Below, in pieces: positions 27,581 to 35,659 of a stretch of 64,000 bases of DNA; position 1 is the first letter of the stretch, and the number at the start of each line of letters is the position of its first letter. The notes under the pieces are model-generated. The model was not told the origin of the DNA, made no database searches, and was given only the letters and a program-made list of their open reading frames with translations. Both the position numbers and the translations under genes were made by a program. Source of the stretch: Hyphomicrobiales bacterium (lineage in GTDB: Bacteria > Pseudomonadota > Alphaproteobacteria > Rhizobiales > Xanthobacteraceae); the NCBI GenBank assembly GCA_021732215.1, contig JAKFVL010000032.1:124001-188000 (forward strand), written 5' to 3'.

Positions 27581-29005
27581 ATGGCCGAGATGTCTCTCGA
27601 TGCAAAAGCAGGTGCTCAGGCCAAGCCTGACGCGGAGCCCAGCCTCAACAGGGTGATGGGTCCGTGGCTGCTGTTGCTGTTCATTGTCGGCGATATTCTG
27701 GGAACGGGTATCTATGCCCTGACCGGGCAGGTGGCGAAGCAGGTCGGCGGCGTGGTCTGGCTGCCATTTCTGGTCGCGTTCGTGGTCGCGGTCATCACCG
27801 CTTTCAGCTATCTCGAACTCGTCACCAAGTATCCGAAGGCGGCGGGCGCCGCACTGTATACCCACAAGGCATTCGGCATCCACTTCGTGACATTCATCGT
27901 GGCATTCGCCGTGATGTGCTCCGGCATCACCTCGGCCTCGACGGCATCGCGGGCGTTCTCGGCCAATATGTCGAGTGCCTTCGGCTTCGGTTTCGGTCCG
28001 TTCGGCATCACCATGATCGGGCTCGCGTTCATGGCGGTCGTTGCGATCGTCAACTTTCGCGGCGTCGGTGAGAGCGTCAAAGCCAACGTCGTGCTGACGC
28101 TGGTCGAGCTGACGGGCCTGCTGATCATCATCTTCATCGGCCTGTGGGCGATCGGCGCGGGGCAGGGCGATGTCTCGCGCGTCACCCAGTTCAAGGCCGG
28201 CGATGCGGGCATGTTCTGGCCGGTGATTGCGGCGACGACGCTGGCGTTCTTTGCGATGGTCGGCTTCGAGGACTCGGTCAACATGGCCGAGGAATGCACC
28301 AACCCGACCAAGCATTTTCCGATCGTGCTGCTGACGGGGCTGCTGATCACCGGAGTGATCTACGTGCTGGTGTCGATTTCGGCGATCACGCTGGTCGCGC
28401 CGGAACAGCTCGGCGAGGGCGAAACACCGCTGCTCAAGGTGGTGCAGGCCGGCGCACCGAATTTTCCGATCTGGATTTTCGGCTTCATCACCATGTTCGC
28501 GGTCGCCAACAGCGCTTTGATCAACATGCTGATGGCGAGCCGTCTGGTGTATGGCATGAGCCGGGAGCATGTGCTTCCGCCCGCGCTCGGCAAGGTCCAT
28601 GCCGGGCGGCGCACGCCGTATATCGCCATCGGCTTCACCACACTGCTGGCGTTCGCGCTGATCACCTTCGTCGGCGAGGTGCCGGCGCTCGGCGGCACCA
28701 CGGCATTGCTGCTGCTCTGCGTGTTCACGGTGGTGAATGTCGCGGTGCTGATGCTGCGCAAGGATTCGGTCGATCACCAGCATTTCCGGACCCCGACATT
28801 CCTGCCGATTCTCGGCGCGATCTCCTGTGCGTTTCTCGCCGGTCCATGGACCGGACGCGATCCGGTACAATACAGGATCGCCGGCGTGCTGATCGGGATC
28901 GGCGTGGTGTTGTGGATCGTCACCGTGCTGGTCAACAAGCCGGCTGGCGTGAAGCCGACAGATCCGGTCATGAACGAGATGGGCGGCCACGGTCCGGTGA
29001 ACTGA
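27581..29005 (+). CDS. APC-family amino acid permease
   Basis: This 474-residue inner-membrane protein has 12 predicted membrane segments. The first is GPWLLLLFIVGDILGTGIYALTG, which holds the glycine-rich unwound helix (GTGIY) that binds the amino group in APC transporters. SMAEECTNPTKHFP-like sequence (about 235-245) fits amino acid/polyamine permeases. GAGGGGAGG precedes the ATG at 27581; an in-frame start at 27482 adds 33 polar residues and lacks a ribosome site. The substrate is not clear. A terminator follows. Confidence 0.9.
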   Translation: MAEMSLDAKAGAQAKPDAEPSLNRVMGPWLLLLFIVGDILGTGIYALTGQVAKQVGGVVWLPFLVAFVVAVITAFSYLELVTKYPKAAGAALYTHKAFGIHFVTFIVAFAVMCSGITSASTASRAFSANMSSAFGFGFGPFGITMIGLAFMAVVAIVNFRGVGESVKANVVLTLVELTGLLIIIFIGLWAIGAGQGDVSRVTQFKAGDAGMFWPVIAATTLAFFAMVGFEDSVNMAEECTNPTKHFPIVLLTGLLITGVIYVLVSISAITLVAPEQLGEGETPLLKVVQAGAPNFPIWIFGFITMFAVANSALINMLMASRLVYGMSREHVLPPALGKVHAGRRTPYIAIGFTTLLAFALITFVGEVPALGGTTALLLLCVFTVVNVAVLMLRKDSVDHQHFRTPTFLPILGAISCAFLAGPWTGRDPVQYRIAGVLIGIGVVLWIVTVLVNKPAGVKPTDPVMNEMGGHGPVN

Positions 29006-29038
29006 TTTGCGTTCATCAGACGGATGCAAAAAGACAAA

Positions 29039-29066
29039 AAAGAGCCCCGCGTACGCGGGGCTCTTT
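29039..29066 (+). terminator. Bidirectional terminator between convergent genes
   Basis: GAGCCCCGCG and CGCGGGGCTC form a perfect palindrome (29042-29063) flanked by AAA and TTT. Read on the minus strand, the stem is followed by a long T-rich run, so it serves the 29089 gene as well as the permease gene. Confidence 0.88.
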
Positions 29067-29088
29067 CACATCGGAACTGACGTTCCGG

Positions 29089-29334
29089 TCAGTATCGCTG
29101 GATCACAACGCCGGGCTCACGATAGACCCGCTTCTTCTTGATGATTACGGTCTCTCCGCGGTCACGGTTGCGATAGTAGGCGCGGCTGTTGCGGAAATCG
29201 CGGTCCCGGTCGAAACGGTCCGAGCGATATGACCGGTCACGATCGGGGCCGATGTTCAGCTCGATCGATTGCGCCGATGCGGCGACGGTTCCGAGCAAAC
29301 TCGCGCCGATCAGCGCAGCTGTAAAAAATTTCAT
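29089..29334 (-). CDS. Small secreted Arg/Tyr/Asp-rich protein, stress-promoter controlled
   Basis: The 81-residue protein has a signal peptide (MKFFTAALIGASLLGTVAASA). The mature part is rich in Arg, Asp and Tyr (DRDRSYRSDRFDRDRDFRNS, then RAYYRNRDRGE) and ends with KKKRVYREPGVVIQRY. I know no function; similar small charged periplasmic proteins are common in rhizobia. GAGGAGGACAAT precedes the ATG at 29334. A GTG at 29394 is open upstream but lies above the promoter at 29366-29390, so the shorter start is right. The promoter suggests expression in general stress. Confidence 0.75.
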   Translation of the reverse strand: MKFFTAALIGASLLGTVAASAQSIELNIGPDRDRSYRSDRFDRDRDFRNSRAYYRNRDRGETVIIKKKRVYREPGVVIQRY

Positions 29335-29365
29335 ATTGTCCTCCTCTGAAATGCCTCGAAGTGAT

Positions 29366-29390
29366 AACGCGCGCTTCAGCTTTATGTTCC
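29366..29390 (-). promoter_or_regulatory. Sigma-EcfG type promoter for the 29089 gene
   Basis: On the minus strand GGAAC (29390-29386), a 16-base spacer and CGTT (29369-29366) match the consensus of the alphaproteobacterial general stress sigma factor exactly. The transcript would begin near 29358, leaving a leader of about 25 bases before the ATG at 29334. Confidence 0.8.
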
Positions 29391-29433
29391 GCACGTTATA
29401 TGGAGGTTCTCGTCAGAGAAGTTACCGCGCGTG

Positions 29434-29826
29434 TCAGGCGACAGCACGGCGCGGCTGGTTAGGGACGTCCTTGTTGGCAACTTCATTGTTCAGGTATTGC
29501 GCGAACATGATCTGGTTGCCGTCGGGATCCGTGATCATGGCGACGCGCGAGTTTTCCGTCGTCGCCGTCGAGCGAATCTCGATGTCCTGCTTCGTCAGGT
29601 CGCCGATGCGCGCATCGATATCGGTATCGATCAAGGTGACCGACGACGTGCCGCCGCGCTCTGAATCCTCGAACAGCCGGATTCCTCCGCCGTTGCCGAA
29701 TGTCCACTCGGCCACGCTTTCGATCGGCCGCCGGTCCGGCGGGCGCCCTAACAGCCGCTGATACCAGTCGAGCGACTCCTCGAGGTTGAAAACGGCCACT
29801 CCAGCCAGCGTATTGACGATGCTCAT
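29434..29826 (-). CDS. VOC-family (glyoxalase/bleomycin resistance-like) protein
   Basis: The 130-residue protein has a single vicinal-oxygen-chelate fold. The N-terminal strand is NTLAGVAVFNLEESLDWYQRLLGRPPD, and the C-terminal half is SRVAMITDPDGNQIMFAQYL. The DPDGN turn is the family hallmark. Metal ligands are incomplete by eye: the first-strand ligand position holds Val, where glyoxalase I has His or Gln. It may therefore be a binding protein rather than glyoxalase. AGGAG precedes the ATG at 29826. It runs on the opposite strand to the small gene at 29920. Confidence 0.8.
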   Translation of the reverse strand: MSIVNTLAGVAVFNLEESLDWYQRLLGRPPDRRPIESVAEWTFGNGGGIRLFEDSERGGTSSVTLIDTDIDARIGDLTKQDIEIRSTATTENSRVAMITDPDGNQIMFAQYLNNEVANKDVPNQPRRAVA

Positions 29827-29866
29827 CGCCGGTTCTCCTGCGGGGAATGAATGGGCAATTTCGCCG

Positions 29867-29891
29867 GGAACCAAAAGTTCCTCCGGTTGTT
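29867..29891 (+). promoter_or_regulatory. Sigma-EcfG type promoter for the 29920 gene
   Basis: GGAAC (29867-29871), 16 bases, then TGTT (29888-29891). This is the general stress consensus with T for the weakly conserved first base of the -10 element. It lies 28 bases before the ATG at 29920, a normal leader length. Confidence 0.6.
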
Positions 29892-29919
29892 ATCAGCCCG
29901 CCGGAGCAAAGGGACAGCC

Positions 29920-30147
29920 ATGCAAAACGCGGTGGACATTGCGATTCAGCGTATTCTCAAGACTTATTCCTTGATGTGGAATGATCAGAAGGCCGAGGAG
30001 GCCCGGTCTCGAGTGACCGACTATTTGCAGACCCTGTTTGCCGGCGGCGAAACTAACGGCGACCGGCTTGCCGTGTGTGGCCTCGTCTATCTGCGGGAGA
30101 AGGAAGGCCGCTCCGATCCGGTGCGGGACGGTTATAGCGGATTGTAA
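29920..30147 (+). CDS. Small protein of unknown function (75 aa)
   Basis: I do not recognise a family. The protein (MQNAVDIAIQRILKTYSLMW at the start) looks like a short all-helical cytoplasmic protein with no signal peptide or membrane segment. A charged middle (NDQKAEEARSRVTDYLQTLF) and a DPVRDGYSGL end follow. The ATG at 29920 with GGGA upstream is chosen over an in-frame ATG at 29851 that lies above the presumed promoter. A sigma-EcfG-like promoter precedes it. The next small gene starts 27 bases after it, so the two may be cotranscribed. Confidence 0.65.
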   Translation: MQNAVDIAIQRILKTYSLMWNDQKAEEARSRVTDYLQTLFAGGETNGDRLAVCGLVYLREKEGRSDPVRDGYSGL

Positions 30148-30174
30148 CGCAAGCAATTTCAGCAGGTGGTATCC

Positions 30175-30441
30175 ATGAGCGAAGTCGATCGAGCCCGCCA
30201 GACTCACGGTACGCTGATCAGCGATGCCCATCGCATCGCCTGGTATTTTCTCAGCGCCACCGGCCAGGTCCGGGACACATATTCAGACCAGGTGCTGCTG
30301 TCGCAGATCATCATCGCGTTGGCCAAGCGCGGCGTGACTCACCGGATCAGGCTGGCGAACGTTGCGATTTCACAGTTTGGCCGTCAGGCGTCATTCGCCC
30401 GCCGCCAGCTCGCCACGGACGGTCTGCTGGCGACCAATTGA
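30175..30441 (+). CDS. Small protein of unknown function (88 aa)
   Basis: No family is recognised. The protein is probably helical and soluble (VLLSQIIIALAKRGVTHRIRL), basic towards the end (SQFGRQASFARRQLATDGLL), with no signal peptide. GGTGG precedes the ATG at 30175. It follows the 75-residue gene in the same direction after a short gap and may share its transcript, hence its stress control. Confidence 0.6.
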   Translation: MSEVDRARQTHGTLISDAHRIAWYFLSATGQVRDTYSDQVLLSQIIIALAKRGVTHRIRLANVAISQFGRQASFARRQLATDGLLATN

Positions 30442-30709
30442 GCCCGTGTCCCGAGCCTGTAATCCTGAGCCTTTGGCCCTGAAGCCGAAACGCCCCTGAA
30501 GCCTCAACCCTTGAAATCCTGCCGATTCGGCACGGACCTGCCGCGCGTCGTCCCGATTCAAGTCAATTCGGCGCTTCGCCGGTTGTGGCTGGAATGCCTT
30601 CTTTTTCCAGCCGATATGCGATCTTGGCACCGCCGATCCGAGCAATTTTCATGACACCTGGATGCGCCGCGATAACCGGCGGGAAACCATTTTCATCCCA
30701 TTGTCTGTC

Positions 30710-32218
30710 ATGGATCATTCTATCCCGGTTGCAGAGCGAAAAAAACTCGCGTTGGAGTTACCACAGCTCTCGGCCAACTGGCTGGTTGTTGTCGCGACGA
30801 CAATCGTCGTTGGGTTTTCGGCGATTTGCGTATCGGTTCTGCTCAGCATGCGTCGCGGCGATATCGATCTTGCGGCACAGACCAGCAGCAACCTTGCCGC
30901 GGCGATCCACGCCGACATCGTGCGAAACGTCGAGCTGTACGACCTGTCGCTGCGCAACGCGATCGATGGCCTTCGCTCTCCCGAGATCGAGAAACTCACC
31001 AAGCCGCTTCGTCAACTGGTTCTGTTTGATCGCACATCGACGGCCAGGCACTTCGGTCCCATCAAGGTCTACGACCAGGCCGGCGATGTGACGCTCGATT
31101 CCACGACGCTGACCCCCCGGCCGGAAAATATTTCCGGTCAGGAGAATTTCGAGGTTCACTCGAAGCAATCCAGCGACGCACTCTTCATCAGTAAACCGCT
31201 GAGAACGGAGAGCGGCGAGTACGTCATCTTCGTCAGCCACCGGATTAGCGGTAATGACGGTTCGTTTGCTGGTATGGTCGCAGGTTCGATCAGATTGAGC
31301 TACTTCAGCAGTATGTTCCGGCGTCTCAAAATGGATTCGCAAGATGTCCTGACGCTATTCCGGCGTGACGGCACGATTCTGACACGAAATCCGCCTGACG
31401 CTTCCGCCATGGGCCGCAATCTCCCAAATACCAGCCGCTTCCGCGATCCTGAAATAATGGAAGGATCATTCCGTGCGGTTGCCGCGATCGATGGTGTAGA
31501 TCGCCAGTATGTCTGGAAGGGAGGCACAGTTCCGCTGGTCGTCGTCGCCGGCAAATCGATGGACGATATTCTGAGCCGGTGGCGAGGCAAGGCGTTTTTG
31601 ATCGGAGCGGCGATGCTCGGTCTTGCCGTATTGTCGATGGGCTTTACGTTGTTACTTGCCGCCGAAATGAAGCGCCGGACCATAGCCGAAGGAAAGCTGG
31701 CAGCTCTCGCCAATACGGACGCACTGACCGGCCTGAGCAACCGACGATCTTTCGACAAGATCATGCTGGCGGAGTGGTCGCGCGCGCGGCGCGAACGCAC
31801 ACCGCTGTCCCTGCTGATGATCGATGCCGATCACTTCAAGGGCTTCAACGATACTTTCGGCCATCAGGCCGGAGATATCGTGCTGGCAAGCATTGCCGCC
31901 TGCATCGCGGACAACGCACGCCGGCCGCTCGATTGCGGCGCCCGCTATGGCGGCGAGGAATTCGCGGTCCTGTTGCCGAACGTGCGTTCGGAAGATGCCA
32001 TGCAGATCGCGGAAAGCATCCGCTTCGGCGTTTCCGGTCTGCCTTCGGAATTTCGCAGCATCACGGTCAGTATCGGCGTTGCGACGCTGATCCCCGTGGA
32101 CGGGATCGATCATCGCGATCTCATCTATGCGGCTGACGTTGCGCTGTATCAGGCCAAATCACGCGGCCGCAACCAGACCGTCGCGCAACAGTCCCGGCAG
32201 GACGTCCTGGCCGCGTAG
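30710..32218 (+). CDS. Membrane diguanylate cyclase (dCache-GGDEF)
   Basis: The 502-residue protein has a membrane segment (about 25-47), a periplasmic sensor of the dCache type (about 50-280, with HFGPIKVYDQAGDV and VSHRISGNDGSFAGMVAGSI), and a second membrane segment (about 287-308). A GGDEF domain follows (about 330-490). GGEEF at 414-418 is intact, so cyclic di-GMP synthesis is expected. Unlike the cyclase at 25364 it has no PAS domain. The sensor halves of the two proteins resemble each other in layout. The ATG at 30710 is preferred to an in-frame start at 30662. Confidence 0.92.
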   Translation: MDHSIPVAERKKLALELPQLSANWLVVVATTIVVGFSAICVSVLLSMRRGDIDLAAQTSSNLAAAIHADIVRNVELYDLSLRNAIDGLRSPEIEKLTKPLRQLVLFDRTSTARHFGPIKVYDQAGDVTLDSTTLTPRPENISGQENFEVHSKQSSDALFISKPLRTESGEYVIFVSHRISGNDGSFAGMVAGSIRLSYFSSMFRRLKMDSQDVLTLFRRDGTILTRNPPDASAMGRNLPNTSRFRDPEIMEGSFRAVAAIDGVDRQYVWKGGTVPLVVVAGKSMDDILSRWRGKAFLIGAAMLGLAVLSMGFTLLLAAEMKRRTIAEGKLAALANTDALTGLSNRRSFDKIMLAEWSRARRERTPLSLLMIDADHFKGFNDTFGHQAGDIVLASIAACIADNARRPLDCGARYGGEEFAVLLPNVRSEDAMQIAESIRFGVSGLPSEFRSITVSIGVATLIPVDGIDHRDLIYAADVALYQAKSRGRNQTVAQQSRQDVLAA

Positions 32219-32261
32219 CGCCTTCTCGACGACTTTGGTGCTTTCGCTTTCGGCCGCGCTG

Positions 32262-32666
32262 TCAGCCGTGTGGCAACGCGCGGATTTTCTTCGCCGTCTC
32301 GAAGCCGTGCATGCCGGCATGCCACTGCAGGGCGACGATGGCGCCCTTGGTCGGCTGCAGCAATCCAAGACACATCCCGATCGTCAACGGCAGCCACAGC
32401 GCGAGATGCACCCAGTAATCCGGCGCGTAGCGGGTCTCCACCGCCAGCACCATCGGCACGATGATGTGACCCGCGATCACGATGACGACGTAGGCCGGAA
32501 AGTCATCGGCGCGGTGATGATGGAATTCCTCGCCGCAGGCCGGACATTCGTCGGCGACCTTCAGGAACGACCTGAAAAGCCGGCCTTCGCCGCAATTCGG
32601 GCATCGGCAGCGAAAGCCGCGCCACATGGCGGCGATCAGCGACGGCTTATGGCTCGCATTAAACAT
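32262..32666 (-). CDS. DUF983 family membrane protein
   Basis: The 134-residue protein begins with a cytoplasmic zinc-ribbon-like part (CRCPNCGEG, then CPACGEEF, about 20-50) and HHHRADDFPAYVVI, followed by two hydrophobic helices (about 55-105). This is the DUF983 layout, found near cytochrome oxidase or coenzyme synthesis genes in many alphaproteobacteria; function is not established. The ATG at 32666 is chosen, as upstream in-frame starts are TTG. It is convergent with the diguanylate cyclase gene. Confidence 0.85.
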   Translation of the reverse strand: MFNASHKPSLIAAMWRGFRCRCPNCGEGRLFRSFLKVADECPACGEEFHHHRADDFPAYVVIVIAGHIIVPMVLAVETRYAPDYWVHLALWLPLTIGMCLGLLQPTKGAIVALQWHAGMHGFETAKKIRALPHG

Positions 32667-32827
32667 CGATGATTCCGGCAAATTGTGACTTCACGCATGT
32701 CTTACAACGCGGTGCGGTTGCCATCAATCGATAACGGCGCGAAGATTGCGGATGTGAGCGAAGCGCATGGCTGGCAACAGGCCGGAATTGACAAGAAACA
32801 GCACAGAAAAAACGCGAGGGAGCGAAT

Positions 32828-33652
32828 GTGACGCAGGTGACCGAGACGCAGACTTACGAGATTTACGCCATCCGCTACGGCACCATGGCCGGGCGAACGC
32901 CGCAGATGAATTTCATCAACCCTCCCGATCCGCACGAAACCGCGTCCGATCTCGATTATTTCGTCTGGCTGATTCGTGGAGAGGACGAGCAAATTCTGGT
33001 CGATACCGGTTTCAACCAGGCCGCCGCTATCGAGCGCAATCGCAAGCTGACGATCAACCCGGTCGATGCGCTGGAGAAATTCGGTGTCGCGGCCGGCGAC
33101 ATTCACGACGTCATCGTCACTCATCTTCATTACGATCATGCGGGAAACCTGGACCGGTTTCCCAACGCCCGATTTCATTTGCAGGATCGCGAAATGGCCT
33201 TCGCTACGGGGCGCTGCATGTGTCACGGATTCTTGCGGCATCCGTTCTCGGTGGAGGACGTCACGCTGATGGTGCGTCATGTCTATGGCGAGCGGGTCAT
33301 CTTTCACGACGGCGATGGCGAGGTTGCACCCGGCGTGACGTTGCACCGGATCGGCGGCCACTCCGATGGATTGCAGGTGGTTTGCGTCGAAACGGCGCGG
33401 GGCCCTGTCGTGCTGGCATCCGATGGCGCGCATTTCTATGGCAACATTCACAGGCGCACGCCATTTCCGATTGTCTACAATGTCGGCGATATGTGCGAAG
33501 GCTGGGAAACGATCGAGGCGCTGGCCGGTCATCCGGACCGCGTGATCCCGGGCCACGATCCGCTGGTGTGCCAGCTTTATCCGCGCGCCAGCGATACGGT
33601 CGATGCGTTCGCGCTTCACAAGCCGCCGAAGCGGTCGCTTGTGAGGGAGTAA
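32828..33652 (+). CDS. Metallo-beta-lactamase fold hydrolase (AHL-lactonase-like)
   Basis: The 274-residue protein has the zinc-binding motif HLHYDH (99-104) and later His and Asp ligands (GGHSDGLQ, LASDGAHFYG, PGHDP). Together these give the AiiA/lactonase-type MBL layout. Members open lactone rings, including acyl-homoserine lactones, or act on other cyclic esters. The substrate here is not shown. A start at GTG 32828 is marked; an overlapping ATG at 32826 is out of frame. The LuxR homologue at the end of the window is distant, so no link can be claimed. Confidence 0.85.
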   Translation: MTQVTETQTYEIYAIRYGTMAGRTPQMNFINPPDPHETASDLDYFVWLIRGEDEQILVDTGFNQAAAIERNRKLTINPVDALEKFGVAAGDIHDVIVTHLHYDHAGNLDRFPNARFHLQDREMAFATGRCMCHGFLRHPFSVEDVTLMVRHVYGERVIFHDGDGEVAPGVTLHRIGGHSDGLQVVCVETARGPVVLASDGAHFYGNIHRRTPFPIVYNVGDMCEGWETIEALAGHPDRVIPGHDPLVCQLYPRASDTVDAFALHKPPKRSLVRE

Positions 33653-33655
33653 TGT

Positions 33656-33776
33656 TCGTCATGGCCGGGCATAGCCGTTCGAAGAACGGCGTCGCTTCGA
33701 TCGCCTATGTCCCGGCCATCCACGTCTTCCATCCTGAGTGAAGACGTGGATGCCCGGCATAAAGCCGGGCATGACA
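33656..33776 (+). repeat. REP-like palindromic element, copy 1
   Basis: The element has an inner hairpin (ATCCACGTCTTC with GAAGACGTGGAT) and ends with GCCCGGCATAAAGCCGGGC. Its first 73 bases are the near-identical reverse complement of 35582-35654 (about three differences). It sits between the MBL gene and the end of lrp, both facing it, where it may also act as a terminator. Confidence 0.8.
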
Positions 33777-33780
33777 AGAA

Positions 33781-34263
33781 TTAGCTTTTTCGATGTGTCG
33801 CTTTCAGCGGCAGCTTGCGCGAGGTCTTGAGCCGGTCGAGCACGATGGACGAGCGAACATGCGCGACGCTGTCGTGCGGCATCAGCACGTTGTTAACGAG
33901 CTCCGAGAGACCTTTGAGATCGCGGAGCATCGCCTTCACCAGATAATCGGCGTCGCCGGTGAGCGAATAGGCTTCCTGAATTTCATCCACGCGACGAACC
34001 AGATCATGAAAGCGTTTCGCGTTGTTCGGCGAATGCGTCGCCAGCGTCACATGGATGAAGGCGATGACGCCGAAGCCGAGCAGGTCCTCGGCGAGGTCGG
34101 CGTGATAGCCGGAAATCACCTTGTCTTCTTCAAGGCGCATCCGCCGCCGCGAGCATTGCGAGGCGGAAAGGCCTGCCTTGTCGGCAAGCTCCTGATTGGT
34201 CAGGCGTCCGTCGTCCTGCAACGCGGCGAGAATTTTAAGGTCGAAAGTATCGACAGAAATCAT
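33781..34263 (-). CDS. Lrp/AsnC-family regulator, probably of hpd
   Basis: The 160-residue protein has an N-terminal HTH (about 5-50, LTNQELADKAGLSASQCSRRRMRLE) and a RAM ligand-binding domain (about 70-145, with AYSLTGDADYLVKAML). This is the compact AsnC layout, which forms octamers and senses amino acids. It is divergent from 4-hydroxyphenylpyruvate dioxygenase, so tyrosine or an intermediate is a likely ligand. In-frame starts at 34263 and 34278 are both possible. The first keeps the palindrome at 34282-34298 fully upstream. Confidence 0.88.
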   Translation of the reverse strand: MISVDTFDLKILAALQDDGRLTNQELADKAGLSASQCSRRRMRLEEDKVISGYHADLAEDLLGFGVIAFIHVTLATHSPNNAKRFHDLVRRVDEIQEAYSLTGDADYLVKAMLRDLKGLSELVNNVLMPHDSVAHVRSSIVLDRLKTSRKLPLKATHRKS

Positions 34264-34281
34264 GCGCAGATTATCCATTTC

Positions 34282-34298
34282 ATGCACGGATCGTGCAT
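34282..34298 (+). promoter_or_regulatory. Palindromic operator candidate between lrp and hpd
   Basis: ATGCACG-GAT-CGTGCAT is a perfect 7+3+7 inverted repeat in the 118-base divergent gap, next to the lrp start. Its size fits an Lrp/AsnC site. A half-site-like ATGCAT lies at 34322-34327, nearer hpd. It suggests autoregulation and joint control of hpd. Confidence 0.6.
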
Positions 34299-34381
34299 AC
34301 GATAGCCAATATAGCCTGATTATGCATTCTTTTTGCGCTCGTTAAGGCGGATTCTGTATCCAGCAAAACAGGAGATTCGCC

Positions 34382-35506
34382 ATGGGACCGTTCCCTCACG
34401 ACGCGCCGGCTGCCGTCATCTCCGAGCAGAACCCGATGGGCACCGACGGCTTCGAATTCGTCGAGTATGCGCATCCGCGCCCGGCCGAGTTGCACGCGCT
34501 GTTCAGGCTGATGGGCTTTACGCCGGTTGCGAAACACAAGACCAAGGCGATCACGCTCTACGCCCAAGGCGACGTGAACTATCTCGTCAATGAACAGCCC
34601 GGCACTCACGGCAACGACTTTGTCGCGAAGCATGGACCATGCGCGCCGTCGATGGCGTTTCGCGTGGTCGATGCGAAGCGCGCCTATGAGCGCGCGCTCT
34701 CGCTCGGCGCGGAGCCGGCGGATGTATCGTCCGCGAAAAAGACGCTCGATGTGCCGGCGATCAGGGGTATCGGCGGCAGTCTGCTGTATTTCATCGATCG
34801 CTACGGCGCGAAGGGCTCGGCCTACGACTCCGAGTTCAACTGGCTCGGCGAAGTAAATCCGAAGCCGGAAGGCGCGGGGTTGTTCTACCTCGACCATTTG
34901 ACCCACAACGTGCATCGCGGCCGCATGGATGTGTGGACGGGCTTCTACAGCCGTCTGTTCAATTTCCGGCAGATTCGCTTCTTCGATATCGAAGGCCGCG
35001 CGTCGGGATTGTTCTCGCGCGCGCTGACCAGCCCGGACGGCAAGATCAGAATTCCGATCAACGAAGACGCCGGCGAGGCCGGGCAGATCGAGGAATATCT
35101 CAACGTCTATCGCGGCGAGGGCATCCAGCACATCGCCTGCGGTGTGACGGACATTCACGCGACGATCGAGCGTCTGCGCGCCGATGGCCTGCCGTTCATG
35201 CCCGCGCCGCCGCGGACCTACTTCGAGATGATCGATGGACGGCTACCCGGCCACGGCGAGGATGTCACACGGCTGGAAAAGAACGGCATCCTGATCGACG
35301 GCGAGGGCGTGGTCGATGGCGGCATGACCAAGGTGCTGTTGCAGATTTTCTCGGCCAACGCGATCGGGCCGATCTTCTTCGAGTTCATCCAGCGCAAGGG
35401 CGACGATGGTTTCGGCGAAGGCAACTTCAAGGCGCTGTTTGAATCGATCGAGGAAGACCAGATCCGCCGTGGTGTGCTTGATGTCAAGGACAAGAGCGCG
35501 GCCTGA
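34382..35506 (+). CDS. hpd: 4-hydroxyphenylpyruvate dioxygenase
   Basis: The 374-residue enzyme has two VOC domains. The iron ligands are visible: His172 (DHLTHNV), His250 (IQHIACG) and Glu334 (FFEFIQRKG). It converts 4-hydroxyphenylpyruvate to homogentisate in tyrosine breakdown, with loss of CO2. GDDGFGEGNFKALFESIEEDQ at the end is typical. AGGAG precedes the ATG. No homogentisate genes follow; it is transcribed away from the Lrp-type regulator. Confidence 0.97.
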   Translation: MGPFPHDAPAAVISEQNPMGTDGFEFVEYAHPRPAELHALFRLMGFTPVAKHKTKAITLYAQGDVNYLVNEQPGTHGNDFVAKHGPCAPSMAFRVVDAKRAYERALSLGAEPADVSSAKKTLDVPAIRGIGGSLLYFIDRYGAKGSAYDSEFNWLGEVNPKPEGAGLFYLDHLTHNVHRGRMDVWTGFYSRLFNFRQIRFFDIEGRASGLFSRALTSPDGKIRIPINEDAGEAGQIEEYLNVYRGEGIQHIACGVTDIHATIERLRADGLPFMPAPPRTYFEMIDGRLPGHGEDVTRLEKNGILIDGEGVVDGGMTKVLLQIFSANAIGPIFFEFIQRKGDDGFGEGNFKALFESIEEDQIRRGVLDVKDKSAA

Positions 35507-35527
35507 ATCGCGAGCGACTCTCAGAAT

Positions 35528-35654
35528 CGTCATACCGGCCTCGTGCCGGGCATCCACGCCTTATGGAAGCTCAGTCAAGATAGACGTAGATGGCCGGGTC
35601 ATAGGCGAGCGAAGCGACGCCGTTCTTCGAACGGCTATGCCCGGCCATGACGAA
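35528..35654 (-). repeat. REP-like palindromic element, copy 2 (inverted)
   Basis: This is the reverse-oriented partner of 33656-33776. GTCATACCGGCCTCGTGCCGGGC starts it and TGGCCGGGTCATAGGCGAGC belongs to its inner half. The two copies flank the lrp-hpd pair as inverted repeats about 1.75 kb apart. It lies between the convergent hpd and CaiB-type genes. Confidence 0.8.
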
Positions 35655-35659
35655 GCGCG

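Noticed and set aside
34264-34287. GTG start of lrp at 34287
   Set aside because: It would lie inside the operator-like palindrome and adds residues not typical of the family; ATG at 34263 or 34278 is preferred.
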